DNA from: Pseudomonas sp. P8_241
Lineage (GTDB): Bacteria > Pseudomonadota > Gammaproteobacteria > Pseudomonadales > Pseudomonadaceae
Reading direction: 5' to 3'
NCBI RefSeq assembly: GCF_034008315.1
Contig: NZ_CP125377.1
Span: 186,001-250,000 of the forward strand
Length of the DNA: 64,000 nt
This document shows positions 31,066 through 40,580 of this stretch, piece after piece. The position numbers and the translations under genes are program-made. A model generated the notes under the pieces. The model did no database searches. It saw only the letters and a program-made list of their open reading frames with translations, and was not told the origin of the DNA. Position 1 is the first letter of the stretch. Each line of letters opens with the position of its first letter.

Positions 31066-32014
31066 GTTTGAGGCTCTCGGTGACCTGTCTCTGGATTTGC
31101 TCCGCGCCTTTGAAGCGGCCGCCCGTCAGCGCAGCTTCACGGCTGCGGCCAATGAGCTTGGGACTACCCAGCCCGCCATCAGCCAGCAGATCAAGCGCCT
31201 GGAAGAGCAATTGGCAACTCGGTTGTTCGACCGCATTTATCGCGGCATCGAATTGACGGAGGCCGGAATGATCCTGTTCGAACAAGTTCAGTTGGGTTTG
31301 CAGAATATCGAAGCAGGATTGAGTGCGATCAGCTCACAACAACAGCATGAGGTGTTGCAAGTCGCGACCGATTTTGCCTTCGCGGCCTACTGGTTGATGC
31401 CGCGCCTGCACCGTTTTCATGCCGCCAACCCTCAAGTGGACGTGAGTCTTGTGACCAGTGAACGCAGCCACAACATGCTGCGCACGGATATCGACGTCGC
31501 GGTCTTGTTCGGCGATGGCCGTTTCAAGCAAGGCGAAAGTCATTGGCTGTTCAGTGAAGAAGTATTTCCGGTGTGCAGCCCGCAGTTGTTGATTGATCGC
31601 CCAGCGCCCCTGCCTGCCCAGTGCTTGTTGGAGCTTCCACTGCTGCACCTGCGCGGTGAGAACAGCAGCAACTGGTTCGACTGGAGCGGCGTGTTCCGCG
31701 AGCTGGGCATTACATCGCCGCCAGCGCCTGGCCAATTGCGCTTCGATAACTACACCTTGCTGATTCAGGCTGCGATCGGTGGCCAAGGCGTGGCCATCGG
31801 CTGGCGGCATCTTGTGGATAACTTGCTGGCGCAAGGGTTGTTGTGTCGACCGATTGCAGAGTCGGCGATGTCTCGGCTTGGATATTACGTAGTACTGCCC
31901 CAGCGCAAACGGCGCAGGGCATTGATTCAGCAGTTCGTGGACTGGTTGATGGCAGAGCAGGCCAGTAGTGCCGAGTCGTTGGCGGGGTTGTCATTTCCAT
32001 CGATTGCTGTTTGA
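31064..32014 (+). CDS. LysR-family regulator of choline sulfate utilisation
   Basis: Transcription factor of 316 aa. The winged HTH covers residues 8-65 (LRAFEAAARQRSFTAAANELGTTQPAISQQIKRLEEQL); a periplasmic-binding-like effector domain follows from about 95. Divergent orientation next to betC-choX is the standard arrangement of the choline-sulfatase regulator. A T-N11-A palindrome overlaps its ATG. Its stop codon is inside a strong hairpin shared with the convergent gene. Confidence 0.92.
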   Translation: MFEALGDLSLDLLRAFEAAARQRSFTAAANELGTTQPAISQQIKRLEEQLATRLFDRIYRGIELTEAGMILFEQVQLGLQNIEAGLSAISSQQQHEVLQVATDFAFAAYWLMPRLHRFHAANPQVDVSLVTSERSHNMLRTDIDVAVLFGDGRFKQGESHWLFSEEVFPVCSPQLLIDRPAPLPAQCLLELPLLHLRGENSSNWFDWSGVFRELGITSPPAPGQLRFDNYTLLIQAAIGGQGVAIGWRHLVDNLLAQGLLCRPIAESAMSRLGYYVVLPQRKRRRALIQQFVDWLMAEQASSAESLAGLSFPSIAV

Positions 32015-32055
32015 ACGTTAAAGATCGCCCGAGCGCGCGGACGATCTTTAACGTT
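32014..32055. terminator. Bidirectional terminator hairpin overlapping two stop codons
   Basis: AACGTTAAAGATCG and its exact complement CGATCTTTAACGTT around a 14-nt GC-rich loop. The LysR stop codon ends at the left arm and the convergent gene's TAA lies in the right arm. Confidence 0.75.
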
Positions 32056-32713
32056 GCGTAACCGCCACAAAATTCACATGTTCACCAATGTGCAGATTCA
32101 GCCGCAATTCATCGGCGATCCCCACGGCTACCCGGTTCAGACGCTCCAGGGTTTCTGCCAGGCCAGGTTCCAGGCTGCTGCTGACGTGGGTGAAATGTTC
32201 GATGCCGAGCCCTGCTACCGCCCACGGCGCGTTCACCAAGGTCCAATGCAAAGGGCTGCTTTGCAGTGCCTCGCGAATTTCTTCGGCGGCGTGCAATTGC
32301 AGTTGGTCTTCGAATTCCGGATCGTCCAGCACGCCGAAATCGCCCACGAGAAATAACCGTGAAATGCCCGCGGCCTGCATGCCGTCAATCAAAGCGTCCA
32401 CCGCGAGTACCTGCTCGACGGGGCCGGGTACGATGGTTTTTTCCACGGATTCGCTGTTGAACGGCAAACCTGGTGCGTCCAGCAGACAGACGACGGCAGA
32501 ACTGCCCGCCACACTTTGCTTGACCCGTTGTGCATCGAACAGGTCGCCGGTCTTGGTACGCAAACCGGGGCGCGGTGCGAGCGCGGTCAGGTTATCGAGG
32601 ATGGCGATCACTTCATGCTGGCGGCGCAGCATTTCAGCCATCAGCGCACTGCCCAGGCTACTCATGGCACCATAGAGCACCACTTTCACGACGGGGGTTT
32701 CGGCATTTTTCAT
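32048..32713 (-). CDS. NAD(P)-binding Rossmann-fold oxidoreductase (atypical SDR/NmrA-like)
   Basis: A 221-aa protein with a glycine-rich nucleotide loop near the N-terminus (VVLYGAMSSLGSALMAEML) and GLRTKTGDLFDAQRVKQSV resembling the NmrA/atypical SDR pattern. These proteins sense NAD(P) or modify NAD(P)H-linked substrates; the YxxxK catalytic pair of classical SDRs is not evident. GGAG precedes the ATG. Function unknown beyond the fold. Confidence 0.75.
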   Translation of the reverse strand: MKNAETPVVKVVLYGAMSSLGSALMAEMLRRQHEVIAILDNLTALAPRPGLRTKTGDLFDAQRVKQSVAGSSAVVCLLDAPGLPFNSESVEKTIVPGPVEQVLAVDALIDGMQAAGISRLFLVGDFGVLDDPEFEDQLQLHAAEEIREALQSSPLHWTLVNAPWAVAGLGIEHFTHVSSSLEPGLAETLERLNRVAVGIADELRLNLHIGEHVNFVAVTQR

Positions 32714-32796
32714 GGCTGAGCTCCATTCTTTACTGCGTATATGGTGTGTGACTCGCAGAAAACGATGAGGGTTCGACTCGCTTCAGAGGGATTTCC

Positions 32797-33123
32797 ATGC
32801 AGCAGATCAAGGGTTATCACGCTCACGTATATTTCGACGCCAATACGATCGTTCAGGCGCGCACCTTGTGTGAGCAGGCGGCGCAGTTGTTCCCGCTGAA
32901 GATGGGGCGTGTACACGAGCGCCCGGTCGGCCCGCACCCGGACTGGAGCTGCCAACTGGCGTTCGGTCCGCAACTGATCGGTGAGGTGCTGCCGTGGCTG
33001 GCGCTCAATCGCAAGGGGTTGGTGGTGTTCCTGCACCCGGACACGGGCGACGATCTGCTGGACCACACCGAGCACGCGATCTGGATGGGTGCGACGCGAC
33101 CGCTGAAACTGTCTGTTTTTTGA
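32797..33123 (+). CDS. DOPA 4,5-dioxygenase family protein
   Basis: A 108-aa protein with the family signature YHAHVYFD near the start (metal-binding histidines) and HPDTGDDLLDHTEHAIWMG near the end. Fungal and plant relatives cleave L-DOPA extradiol-fashion; bacterial members have mostly unknown substrates. AGAGGGA gives a good ribosome-binding site. Convergent with the GFA gene; its stop codon abuts that gene's stop. Confidence 0.88.
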   Translation: MQQIKGYHAHVYFDANTIVQARTLCEQAAQLFPLKMGRVHERPVGPHPDWSCQLAFGPQLIGEVLPWLALNRKGLVVFLHPDTGDDLLDHTEHAIWMGATRPLKLSVF

Positions 33124-33525
33124 TCAGAGTGTTTCTTCGGATTCGCCGGGCAAGTGTTCGTCGAGATGCAGCCACGGCAAGCGGCTGTCGGTCCAGATGT
33201 GCCGCTCGGCCGGCCCCTGTTCCGGATGATCGAGGGTGGCGATGGTGACGTCGATGCTCTCCGGGCTCAGGTGAGTGATCAAGGCCAATTGCGCCCCACA
33301 ATTGCCGCAGAAGTATCGTGCGCAGGTGGCTGAAGAGTCGTACTGCGACGGTGTACCGGCCAACCACTGAAAGGCCGACGCGGGCACGGTGATCCAGGTC
33401 GTCACGATGCCACCGCTGACCCGACGGCAGATCGAGCAATGGCAATGGGCGATGTCGTGCAGTGGCCCGCTGAACTGATAGCGGACCTGTCCGCAGTGGC
33501 AGCCGCCGGTGTGAGTGTCGACCAT
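33124..33525 (-). CDS. GFA family zinc-binding protein
   Basis: Member of the glutathione-dependent formaldehyde-activating (GFA/CENP-V) fold. 133 aa with zinc motifs GGCHCGQVRY, HCHCSICRR and YFCGNCGAQL, i.e. seven well-placed cysteines. GGAGG precedes the ATG at 33525; the longer open frame to 33708 has no coding signs. Whether it acts on formaldehyde or something else is not known; many bacterial members are uncharacterised. Confidence 0.87.
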   Translation of the reverse strand: MVDTHTGGCHCGQVRYQFSGPLHDIAHCHCSICRRVSGGIVTTWITVPASAFQWLAGTPSQYDSSATCARYFCGNCGAQLALITHLSPESIDVTIATLDHPEQGPAERHIWTDSRLPWLHLDEHLPGESEETL

Positions 33526-33851
33526 GCTGATTCCTCCAGATGTGATCAGTGCCGTAACGCCTCCTGTCCCGACCCGACGACCGGTCGTACTTGCAGCCAA
33601 CACTTTCATCGCCGAAAGCTGGCTGAAAGCTTCCCAGATTAGGATCGCCCTCACTACCGGCAACAGACCGGTCGGCCAATGCCAGCGTTTATCGCTCGCA
33701 CAGCCCATTTAACAACAACAATGGTGATTCTGATGTCCTCTTCTATCCGCCACTTCGCTGCAACTCCGCCCGTACGTCTCGTGCTTCCCGTTCTGCGCTG
33801 ATCTCGCCCGGTCCGCCCATTCCCTAGCCGCGCTACGCCTGGAGTATTCCC
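33526..33851. other. Intergenic region upstream of the citrate-type carrier gene
   Basis: A 326-bp gap between divergent genes. It must hold promoters for both. A 26-codon frame (33721-33801, beginning ATGGTGATTCTG) is present but has no ribosome-binding site, so I do not call it a gene. No strong promoter or palindrome stood out. Confidence 0.5.
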
Positions 33852-35159
33852 ATGCTGACTTTCCTTGGCTTCGCCATGGTCATCACGTTCATGTTCCTGA
33901 TCATGACCAAGCGCCTGTCCGCGCTGATCGCCCTGATCCTGATTCCAATCATCTTCGCCCTGTTCGGCGGCTTCGGTCCGAAAATCGGCCCGATGATGCT
34001 CGAAGGTATCACCAAGCTTGCACCGACCGGTGTGATGCTGATGTTCGCCATCTTGTACTTCGCCCTGATGATCGACTCCGGCCTGTTTGACCCGGCCGTG
34101 CGCAAGATTCTCAAAATGGTCAAGGGCGACCCGTTGAAGGTTTCGGTCGGTACCGCCGTGCTGGCGCTCGTCGTTTCCCTTGATGGTGACGGCGCGACCA
34201 CGTACATGATCTGCGTGGCCGCCATGCTGCCGCTCTACAGCCGTATCGGCATGAGCCCGCGGATCATGGCCGGCCTGATCATCCTCGCCGGTGGCGTGAT
34301 GAACATGACCCCATGGGGTGGCCCGACCGCCCGTGCGGCCAGTGCACTGCACGTGGACCCGTCCGACATCTTCGTGCCGATGATCCCGGCCATGGCCGCT
34401 GGTGTGGTGGCGATCCTGGCCATTGCCTACTTCTACGGCAAACGTGAGCGTGCGCGCCTGGGTGAACTGCACCTGGTGGGCGATGAAGTCGACCACAGCG
34501 AAATCAGCGTGTCGCAGTTCCCGGATGCCCGTCGTCCGAAGCTGATCTGGTTCAATGGCGCCTTGACTCTGGGTCTGATGTGCACCCTGATCGCCGGCCT
34601 GTTGCCGTTGCCGGTACTGTTCATGGTGGCGTTCAGTATCGCGATGATCGTCAACTACCCTTGCCTGCAAATGCAGAAAGAGCGCGTCGCGGCCCACGCC
34701 GGCAGCGTGCTGGCGGTGGTCGGTCTGATCTTTGCTGCGGGCATCTTCACCGGTATCCTGTCGGGCACCGGCATGGTCGATGCGATGTCGAAAAGCCTGC
34801 TGGCGGTGATTCCTGACTTCCTCGGCCCGTACCTGGCGGTGATTACCGCGCTGGTGAGCATGCCGTTCACGTTCTTCATGTCGAACGATGCATTTTATTA
34901 CGGCGTGTTACCGGTACTTGCCGAAGCCGCCAGCCATTACGGTATAACCGCGGTGGAAATGGCGCGTGCCTCGATCGTCGGTCAGCCCGTCCACCTGTTG
35001 AGCCCGCTGGTACCATCGACTTACCTGTTGGTGGCTTTGGCCGGCATCGACTTCGGTGACCACCAGCGCTTCACCCTGAAGTGGGCAGTGCTGGTTTGTA
35101 TCTGCATACTGGTTGCTGCACTGCTGTTGGGGACTTTCCCGATGTTCAGCACTCTATAA
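33852..35159 (+). CDS. CitMHS-family citrate/H+ (metal-citrate) symporter
   Basis: Polytopic inner-membrane carrier of 435 aa with about 12 hydrophobic segments. CitMHS-like landmarks include LVVSLDGDGATTYMICVAAMLPLY, GVMNMTPWGGPTARAASAL and GTGMVDAMSKSLLAVIPD. The family imports citrate complexed with Mg2+ or other divalent cations by proton symport. TGGAG precedes the start. No two-component regulator or tricarboxylate gene is adjacent, so the substrate stays provisional. Confidence 0.88.
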   Translation: MLTFLGFAMVITFMFLIMTKRLSALIALILIPIIFALFGGFGPKIGPMMLEGITKLAPTGVMLMFAILYFALMIDSGLFDPAVRKILKMVKGDPLKVSVGTAVLALVVSLDGDGATTYMICVAAMLPLYSRIGMSPRIMAGLIILAGGVMNMTPWGGPTARAASALHVDPSDIFVPMIPAMAAGVVAILAIAYFYGKRERARLGELHLVGDEVDHSEISVSQFPDARRPKLIWFNGALTLGLMCTLIAGLLPLPVLFMVAFSIAMIVNYPCLQMQKERVAAHAGSVLAVVGLIFAAGIFTGILSGTGMVDAMSKSLLAVIPDFLGPYLAVITALVSMPFTFFMSNDAFYYGVLPVLAEAASHYGITAVEMARASIVGQPVHLLSPLVPSTYLLVALAGIDFGDHQRFTLKWAVLVCICILVAALLLGTFPMFSTL

Positions 35160-35244
35160 GCCCAAGACTCGCCACTTCGGGTCCAGGCTTCGTGATAAGA
35201 AGCCGGGCCCGTTGTGGTTTAAACAATCGCTCAAAGGAATACAC

Positions 35245-36012
35245 ATGGAATGGCTGAACAACCCTGAACTCTGGGTTGCCTTCTTCACCCTGACTGCCCT
35301 GGAAATCGTCCTGGGTATCGATAACATCATCATGATTTCGATCCTGGTCAGCCGCATGCCCAAGCACCTGCAGGCGCGTACCCGGATTTTCGGTCTGGCG
35401 CTGGCCATGATCACGCGAATCCTGCTACTGCTGTCGATCACCTGGGTCATGCGCCTGACGACCGACCTGTTCGAAGTGTTCGGCCAGGGCATTTCCGGGC
35501 GTGACCTGATCCTGTTCTTCGGTGGTCTGTTCCTGTTGTGGAAGAGCTCGCAAGAGATGTATCACGCGCTGGAAGGTGAAGACGAAACCAACGAAACGCC
35601 TGGCGGCAAAGGTGGCAATTTCCTCTACACCATCGTGCAGATCGCGATCATCGACATCGTGTTCTCGCTGGACTCGGTGATTACCGCTGTCGGCATGGTC
35701 TCCCATGTTCCGGTCATGGTCGCGGCGATCATCGTGGCGGTGCTGGTGATGATGCTCGCCTCGGGCAAAATCAGCGAATTCATTGAAAAGCACCCGTCGC
35801 TGAAAATGCTGGCGCTGTCGTTCCTGTTGATCGTCGGTACCGTGCTGATTGCCGAGTCCCTGGACGTGCACGTACCAAAAGGCTACGTCTACTTCGCCAT
35901 GGCGTTCTCGCTGGCGGTTGAGGCGATCAACATCAAGATGCGCTCGTCCATCGCGAAAAAGCGCAAACAGAAGGGGCCGGTCAAGCTGCGCAAGGATATT
36001 CCGGGGCAATAA
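35245..36012 (+). CDS. TerC family integral membrane protein
   Basis: A 255-aa membrane protein with about 7 hydrophobic helices and the TerC acidic motifs EIVLGIDNIIMIS (first repeat) and DIVFSLDSVITAVG (second repeat). TerC-like proteins have been linked to metal-ion (Mn2+) export and metalation of exported proteins. The C-terminal tail is highly basic (SSIAKKRKQKGPVKLRKD). AAAGGA precedes the ATG at 35245; the upstream open extension is not coding. Confidence 0.92.
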   Translation: MEWLNNPELWVAFFTLTALEIVLGIDNIIMISILVSRMPKHLQARTRIFGLALAMITRILLLLSITWVMRLTTDLFEVFGQGISGRDLILFFGGLFLLWKSSQEMYHALEGEDETNETPGGKGGNFLYTIVQIAIIDIVFSLDSVITAVGMVSHVPVMVAAIIVAVLVMMLASGKISEFIEKHPSLKMLALSFLLIVGTVLIAESLDVHVPKGYVYFAMAFSLAVEAINIKMRSSIAKKRKQKGPVKLRKDIPGQ

Positions 36013-36032
36013 CCCGGTAATACGCAACACCC

Positions 36033-36121
36033 TGTGGGAGCGAGCCTGCTCGCGATGGCGGTCTGTCAGTCAACATCAATGTTGAAGCTGATGACCTCAT
36101 TGCGAGCAGGCTCGCTCCCAC
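36033..36121. repeat. Inverted REP pair after the TerC gene
   Basis: GTGGGAGCGAGCCTGCTCGC and its mirror GCGAGCAGGCTCGCTCCCAC separated by about 45 bp; classical fluorescens-group REP doublet. Confidence 0.88.
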
Positions 36122-36300
36122 TTTGTTTTGGGTGTGTTCCATGAACGGTTTTTCATGACACTTTTGTTTCAAACCCTTCTTTAGCTATGCGATGCTGGCG
36201 CTCAGACCGTTAGCCAACTACAGCTTAAGTATCAGAACGTAGAACGTCGCGCGGCACTGTCAACTTGCTCCTTTGGGGCGCTACATCACAGGGGGTCTGT

Positions 36301-37959
36301 ATGCTCACCCTGCTCAATTTGCTTTCCGCCGTGGCCCTGTTGATCTGGGGCACGCATATCGTCCGAACCGGCATCCTGCGGGTCTACGGCACCAATTTGC
36401 GCCACGTCATCAGCCATAACATGACCAACCGCTGGCTGGCTTTCCTCTCCGGGATCGCCGTGACGGCGATGGTCCAGAGCAGCAACGCTACCGCCATGCT
36501 GGTCACCTCGTTTGTCGGCCAGGGCCTGATGGCGCTGACCCCGGCGCTGGTCACCATGCTCGGTGCCGATGTCGGTACGGCCCTGATGGCGCGGGTGCTG
36601 ACGTTCGATCTGTCGTGGTTGTCGCCGCTGCTGATTTTTGTCGGGGTGATTTTCTTTCTGTCGCGCAAGCAGACCCGCCTGGGGCAGATGGGCCGTGTCG
36701 CCATTGGGTTGGGGCTGATCATTCTGGCGCTGCAACTGATTGTCGAAGCGGCGCACCCGATTACCCATGCCAAAGGTATGAAGGTGATTTTCGCCTCGCT
36801 CACCGGCGATATCCTGCTCGACGCCCTGGTTGGCGCACTGTTCGCGATGATTTCTTACTCTAGCCTGGCTGCCGTGCTGCTGACCGCGACCCTGGCCGGG
36901 GCCAACGTGATCAGCCTGCCGGTGGCCATCGGGCTGGTGATCGGCGCCAATATCGGCAGCGGTGTGCTCGCCTTTCTCAGCACCAGCATGCAGAACGCTG
37001 CCGGGCGCCAAGTGGCACTGGGCAGCCTGTTGTACAAACTCATTGGTCTTTTATTGATCATCCCGGTACTCGGTCCGCTGGTGCGCTGGCTCGATGGCCT
37101 CGACTTCAGCCCGCAGGAGCTGGTGATTGGCTTCCATTTGCTCTACAACACCGTGCGCTGCCTGATTCTGTTGCCCACTGCCGCGCCGATGGCCAGGTTT
37201 TGTGCCTGGGCGCTGCCGGAGCACCCACTGGCCAACGGCACGGCCAAACCCCGGCACCTTGACCTGACTGCGCTGGTCACGCCTGGTCTGGCACTCGCCA
37301 ACGCGGCCCGGGAAACCCTGCGCATGGGCGACTTGATCGACAGCATGCTCGAAGCCATGCTCGACGTTTTGCAGGGCAAGCAAACCGCCGTCACCCAGGA
37401 AATGCGCCGCCTGACCGACGATGTCGAAGCGCTCTACAGCGCGATCAAATTGTATCTGGCGCAAATGCCCCGAGAAGACCTCAGCGACCAGGACAGCCGG
37501 CGCTGGGCGGAAATCATCGAACTGGCGATCAACCTGAAACTCGCCAGCGACCTGATCGAGCGCATGCTGCGCAAGGTCCAGCAACAGAAAACCTCGCAAC
37601 GTCGGTCGTTTTCCGAAGTCGGGCTGGACGAATTGACCGGTCTGCAAACTCAGCTGATTTCCAACCTGCGGCTGGGCATGTCGGTGTTTCTCAGCGCCGA
37701 CCCGGAAAGCGCCCGCCAGTTAGTGCGTGAGAAACGTCGTTTTCGCGCGCAGGAACGCCGCCTGGCTCACGCTCATGTCAGCCGTTTGCAACGTAAGATC
37801 GTGCAAAGTATCGAAACCAGTTCCTTGCACCTGGAGTTGATTGCCGACATGAAGCGCCTGAATTCGCTGTTTTGCAGCAGTGCGTATGTGGTGTTGGAAA
37901 CGCACGACACCGGCGCGCTGGTGGTCGACGAATTTGCTGACATCACGCATTCTCCCTGA
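36301..37959 (+). CDS. Na/Pi cotransporter family protein with PhoU-like tail
   Basis: Inner-membrane transporter of 552 aa. The first NaPi-II repeat has the QSS motif (VQSSNATAMLVTSFVGQG, residues 58-75); the second carries ISYSSLAAVLLTATLAG, with YSS in place of QSS. Residues about 340-550 form a helical PhoU-like regulatory domain (NAARETLRMGDLIDSMLEAML...). Members import phosphate or couple phosphate sensing. The ATG at 36301 is used because it begins the first membrane helix; the frame runs 36 nt further upstream without support. Confidence 0.9.
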   Translation: MLTLLNLLSAVALLIWGTHIVRTGILRVYGTNLRHVISHNMTNRWLAFLSGIAVTAMVQSSNATAMLVTSFVGQGLMALTPALVTMLGADVGTALMARVLTFDLSWLSPLLIFVGVIFFLSRKQTRLGQMGRVAIGLGLIILALQLIVEAAHPITHAKGMKVIFASLTGDILLDALVGALFAMISYSSLAAVLLTATLAGANVISLPVAIGLVIGANIGSGVLAFLSTSMQNAAGRQVALGSLLYKLIGLLLIIPVLGPLVRWLDGLDFSPQELVIGFHLLYNTVRCLILLPTAAPMARFCAWALPEHPLANGTAKPRHLDLTALVTPGLALANAARETLRMGDLIDSMLEAMLDVLQGKQTAVTQEMRRLTDDVEALYSAIKLYLAQMPREDLSDQDSRRWAEIIELAINLKLASDLIERMLRKVQQQKTSQRRSFSEVGLDELTGLQTQLISNLRLGMSVFLSADPESARQLVREKRRFRAQERRLAHAHVSRLQRKIVQSIETSSLHLELIADMKRLNSLFCSSAYVVLETHDTGALVVDEFADITHSP

Positions 37960-38015
37960 ACGTCCACAGTGGCCTGAAGTCTGTTGAACTCACGCTAGCC
38001 GTATGGAAGCTCGTT

Positions 38016-39392
38016 ATGCGTTGTCTGTTGTTCGCCTGCCTGTTGCTGGGATCTTTTTCTTCGTTTGCCCTGGATCGCTTCCAGGTCGAGGGCTATACGC
38101 TGCGCAACGGTTTGCAATTGTTGCTCAAACCCGGCACCGAGCGCGGGCATGTGGCGATTCGCCTGGTGGTAGGCGTGGGCCTGGATGATTTCAGCTGTGG
38201 AGAAAAAGAGCTGCCGCACCTGCTCGAACATTTGCTTTTCAGCGGCATCGATGCCAGTGGCGAAGGAGGGCTGGAAGAGCGCATGCAGTCGCTGGGCGGT
38301 GAGTGGAACGCCTTCACCAGCAACGCCGATACCACGTTCGTGATCGAAGCCCCAGCCAAAAACCAGCGCAAGGTACTCGACCTGTTGTTGGCGCTGCTGA
38401 CCCAGACCCGCTTCGACGACAACGCCATCAACGCCGCCAAGCAAGTGGTCGAGCGCGAGGATGGCGGTCACTACACGCACCTGCAACGCTGGCTCGATCG
38501 ACAGGACCTGGGCCATACCGCCAGCAGTCAACTGGCCGTGGAGCTGGGCCTCAAATGCCCAGAGCGGGCGCAGGTCGATCACCTGACCCGCGAGCAACTG
38601 GAAAGTGTGCGCAAGGCTTGGTATGCGCCGAACAATATGACCCTGATCGTGGTCGGCGACCTCGACAAATTGCTACCTGCCTATCTGGACCGCACCTATG
38701 GCGAACTGGAAGCGATCAACCCCAGCGAACATCCACCGCTGCCGCAGATCCAGGCCAGCGCTGCTCATGAGCGCACCCTGACGCGTGGGTTTGTTGGAGA
38801 CGGTGCCAAGTTGCACTGGCTGGTGCCGGAGCCGGTGCTGGAGGATCAGCACGACCAGACCTTCGATTTGCTCAAGGATTACCTGGACTGGGCGCTCTAT
38901 CGCCAGTTACGCCTGGCGCACAGCTTGTCCTATGGCCCGTGGGCCGAGCGCGAGGTGTTCGGTGGTGTGGGCTTCCTGAGCCTCAATGCCGACCTTGAGC
39001 GCGACGATGTGGCCGAGGCGGAACAGGTACTGGAAGAATTGAAGGCCCAGTTGCTCAAGGACGGCCTCAACGCAGAAACCTTCAATCGCCTCAAGCAGGC
39101 CGCCATTGCCCGGCAGGCCTGGGCTGTGCAGGGAAACAGCGCGCTGGCTGATTATTACTGGAGCGCCATTGGCGACTACGAGGATGACCGGTTCGCCAAT
39201 CCGGCCAGAGAACTGCAGGCGGTGTCGCTGCAAGAGGCGAACAAGGCGATGCGTGAGTTGCTCTTGCAGCCGGGATATCTGCGAATCGAGAAGCCTTTGC
39301 TCAGTGATGATCAGTTGGTTTGGGCGATTGCCGGGGGGTTGGGGTTGATCGTCTTGATGCTGGTGGGATGGCGTTTGCACCGCAGAAAATAA
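38016..39392 (+). CDS. M16 family zinc metallopeptidase, membrane-anchored
   Basis: A 458-aa pitrilysin-family protease with signal peptide MRCLLFACLLLGSFSSFA. The inverted zinc motif HLLEH (in LPHLLEHLLFSG) is near residues 68-72, with the distal glutamate in VVERED about 75 residues later. A second, inactive M16 lobe follows, and a C-terminal membrane helix (WAIAGGLGLIVLMLVGW) with RLHRRK tail anchors it to the inner membrane. Substrate unknown. Only one active half is present, as in two-lobed M16B enzymes. Confidence 0.9.
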   Translation: MRCLLFACLLLGSFSSFALDRFQVEGYTLRNGLQLLLKPGTERGHVAIRLVVGVGLDDFSCGEKELPHLLEHLLFSGIDASGEGGLEERMQSLGGEWNAFTSNADTTFVIEAPAKNQRKVLDLLLALLTQTRFDDNAINAAKQVVEREDGGHYTHLQRWLDRQDLGHTASSQLAVELGLKCPERAQVDHLTREQLESVRKAWYAPNNMTLIVVGDLDKLLPAYLDRTYGELEAINPSEHPPLPQIQASAAHERTLTRGFVGDGAKLHWLVPEPVLEDQHDQTFDLLKDYLDWALYRQLRLAHSLSYGPWAEREVFGGVGFLSLNADLERDDVAEAEQVLEELKAQLLKDGLNAETFNRLKQAAIARQAWAVQGNSALADYYWSAIGDYEDDRFANPARELQAVSLQEANKAMRELLLQPGYLRIEKPLLSDDQLVWAIAGGLGLIVLMLVGWRLHRRK

Positions 39393-39401
39393 ACATTCCT
39401 T

Positions 39402-39438
39402 GTGGCGGGTTACTCGCTGAGGCGAGCCCCCTCGCCAC
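39402..39438. repeat. REP-like hairpin after the M16 peptidase gene
   Basis: GTGGCGGGTTACTCGC and GCGAGCCCCCTCGCCAC form an imperfect hairpin, a distinct REP subtype (GTGGCGAGGG core) ten bases after the stop codon. Confidence 0.65.
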
Positions 39439-39497
39439 GGGGTCGCGCCAGAGGTACCCTGTCGAGGATTTTTCCCACGACTACTGTGAAACGCCCA

Positions 39498-40526
39498 ATG
39501 TCGAAACTGACCCTTTTCATACAGCGCATCCTCGAACTGATGAAGCGCTATCCGGGGGTCATTGCGCTCGGTGGTTTTGTCTCCGGGGTCGGCAGCTTCA
39601 TCCTGGTCGACCGTCAGCAAGGTCTGGCGAGCTGGATCACCACCATCATGCTGATCAGCTGGATCTGGTTGATGCTGGAAAACAGCCTGACCAAGCTGTT
39701 CGCGCGTATTTTCAAGCGCGAAATCCCACAACCGCTGTTGCGTTATGCAACGCAGATGATCCACCAGGAAAGTCTGTTCTTCGTTCTGCCGTTCTTTTTC
39801 ATCACCACGACCTGGAACAGCGGCCAACTGTTTTTCACCGGCCTGTTGAGCATCGCGGCACTGATCTCGATCATCGATCCGCTCTACTACAAGTGGCTGG
39901 CGCCACGACGCTGGGCGTTCCTGGCGCTGCACACCCTGACCCTGTTCGCCGCTTTGCTCACGGCATTGCCGGTGATCATGCACCTGACCACCTCGCAGAG
40001 TTTCAAATGGGCGCTGGGCATCGCCGTGCTGCTGTCGTTCCCGAGCCTGGCGTCGATCTTCCCGATCCGTACAATTCGCAACGCCCTGGCGATCCTGAGT
40101 ATCACCGTCGGCATCGGCGGCGTCGGTTGGGCGCTGCGTTCATGGGTGCCGCCGGCGACTTTGTGGATGACCGACGTGGCCATCAGCACGCAGATGCAGG
40201 ACCGCACCCCGGGCGCCAGCCTCGACGAAGTGAGCGTCGAGCAGATCCGCGGTGGCGGCCTTTACGCCTACACCGCAATCAACGCCCCGCGTGGCCTGGA
40301 CGAGCGGATTTACCATGTCTGGAAATTCAACGGCAAAGAGGTCGACCGTATTGCGCTGGATATCCATGGCGGGCGCAAGGAAGGTTACCGGGCGTGGACC
40401 CACAAACAGAATTTCCCCGGCAACCCCGCCGGCAAATGGCAAGTTAGGGTGTTGACCGAAGACGGCCAGGTCATCGGCGTGCTGCGCTTCGTGGTCAAGG
40501 ACAGCACAGCGATCAAAGAAAACTAA
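39498..40526 (+). CDS. DUF5924/DUF2914-type membrane protein
   Basis: A 342-aa protein. The N-terminal two thirds holds about six hydrophobic segments (GVIALGGFVSGVGSFILV, WITTIMLISWIWLML, LFFVLPFFFITTTW, LFFTGLLSIAALISII and others). The C-terminal ~110 residues are soluble, with IYHVWKFNGKEVDRIALDI and GNPAGKWQVRVLTEDGQVIG, the pattern of a DUF2914 domain. Start at ATG 39498; GTG 39486 is an alternative. It precedes the lipid transporter operon by 54 nt. Function unknown. Confidence 0.85.
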   Translation: MSKLTLFIQRILELMKRYPGVIALGGFVSGVGSFILVDRQQGLASWITTIMLISWIWLMLENSLTKLFARIFKREIPQPLLRYATQMIHQESLFFVLPFFFITTTWNSGQLFFTGLLSIAALISIIDPLYYKWLAPRRWAFLALHTLTLFAALLTALPVIMHLTTSQSFKWALGIAVLLSFPSLASIFPIRTIRNALAILSITVGIGGVGWALRSWVPPATLWMTDVAISTQMQDRTPGASLDEVSVEQIRGGGLYAYTAINAPRGLDERIYHVWKFNGKEVDRIALDIHGGRKEGYRAWTHKQNFPGNPAGKWQVRVLTEDGQVIGVLRFVVKDSTAIKEN

Positions 40527-40580
40527 CCGGGTTCGTGCTATTACGTAGGTCTGCCTAATAGCCGAACAAGCAAGGAGCTT

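Noticed and set aside
33721..33801. A 26-codon frame upstream of the citrate carrier, possible leader peptide
   Set aside because: No ribosome-binding site before the ATG and no attenuator-like hairpins; insufficient support.
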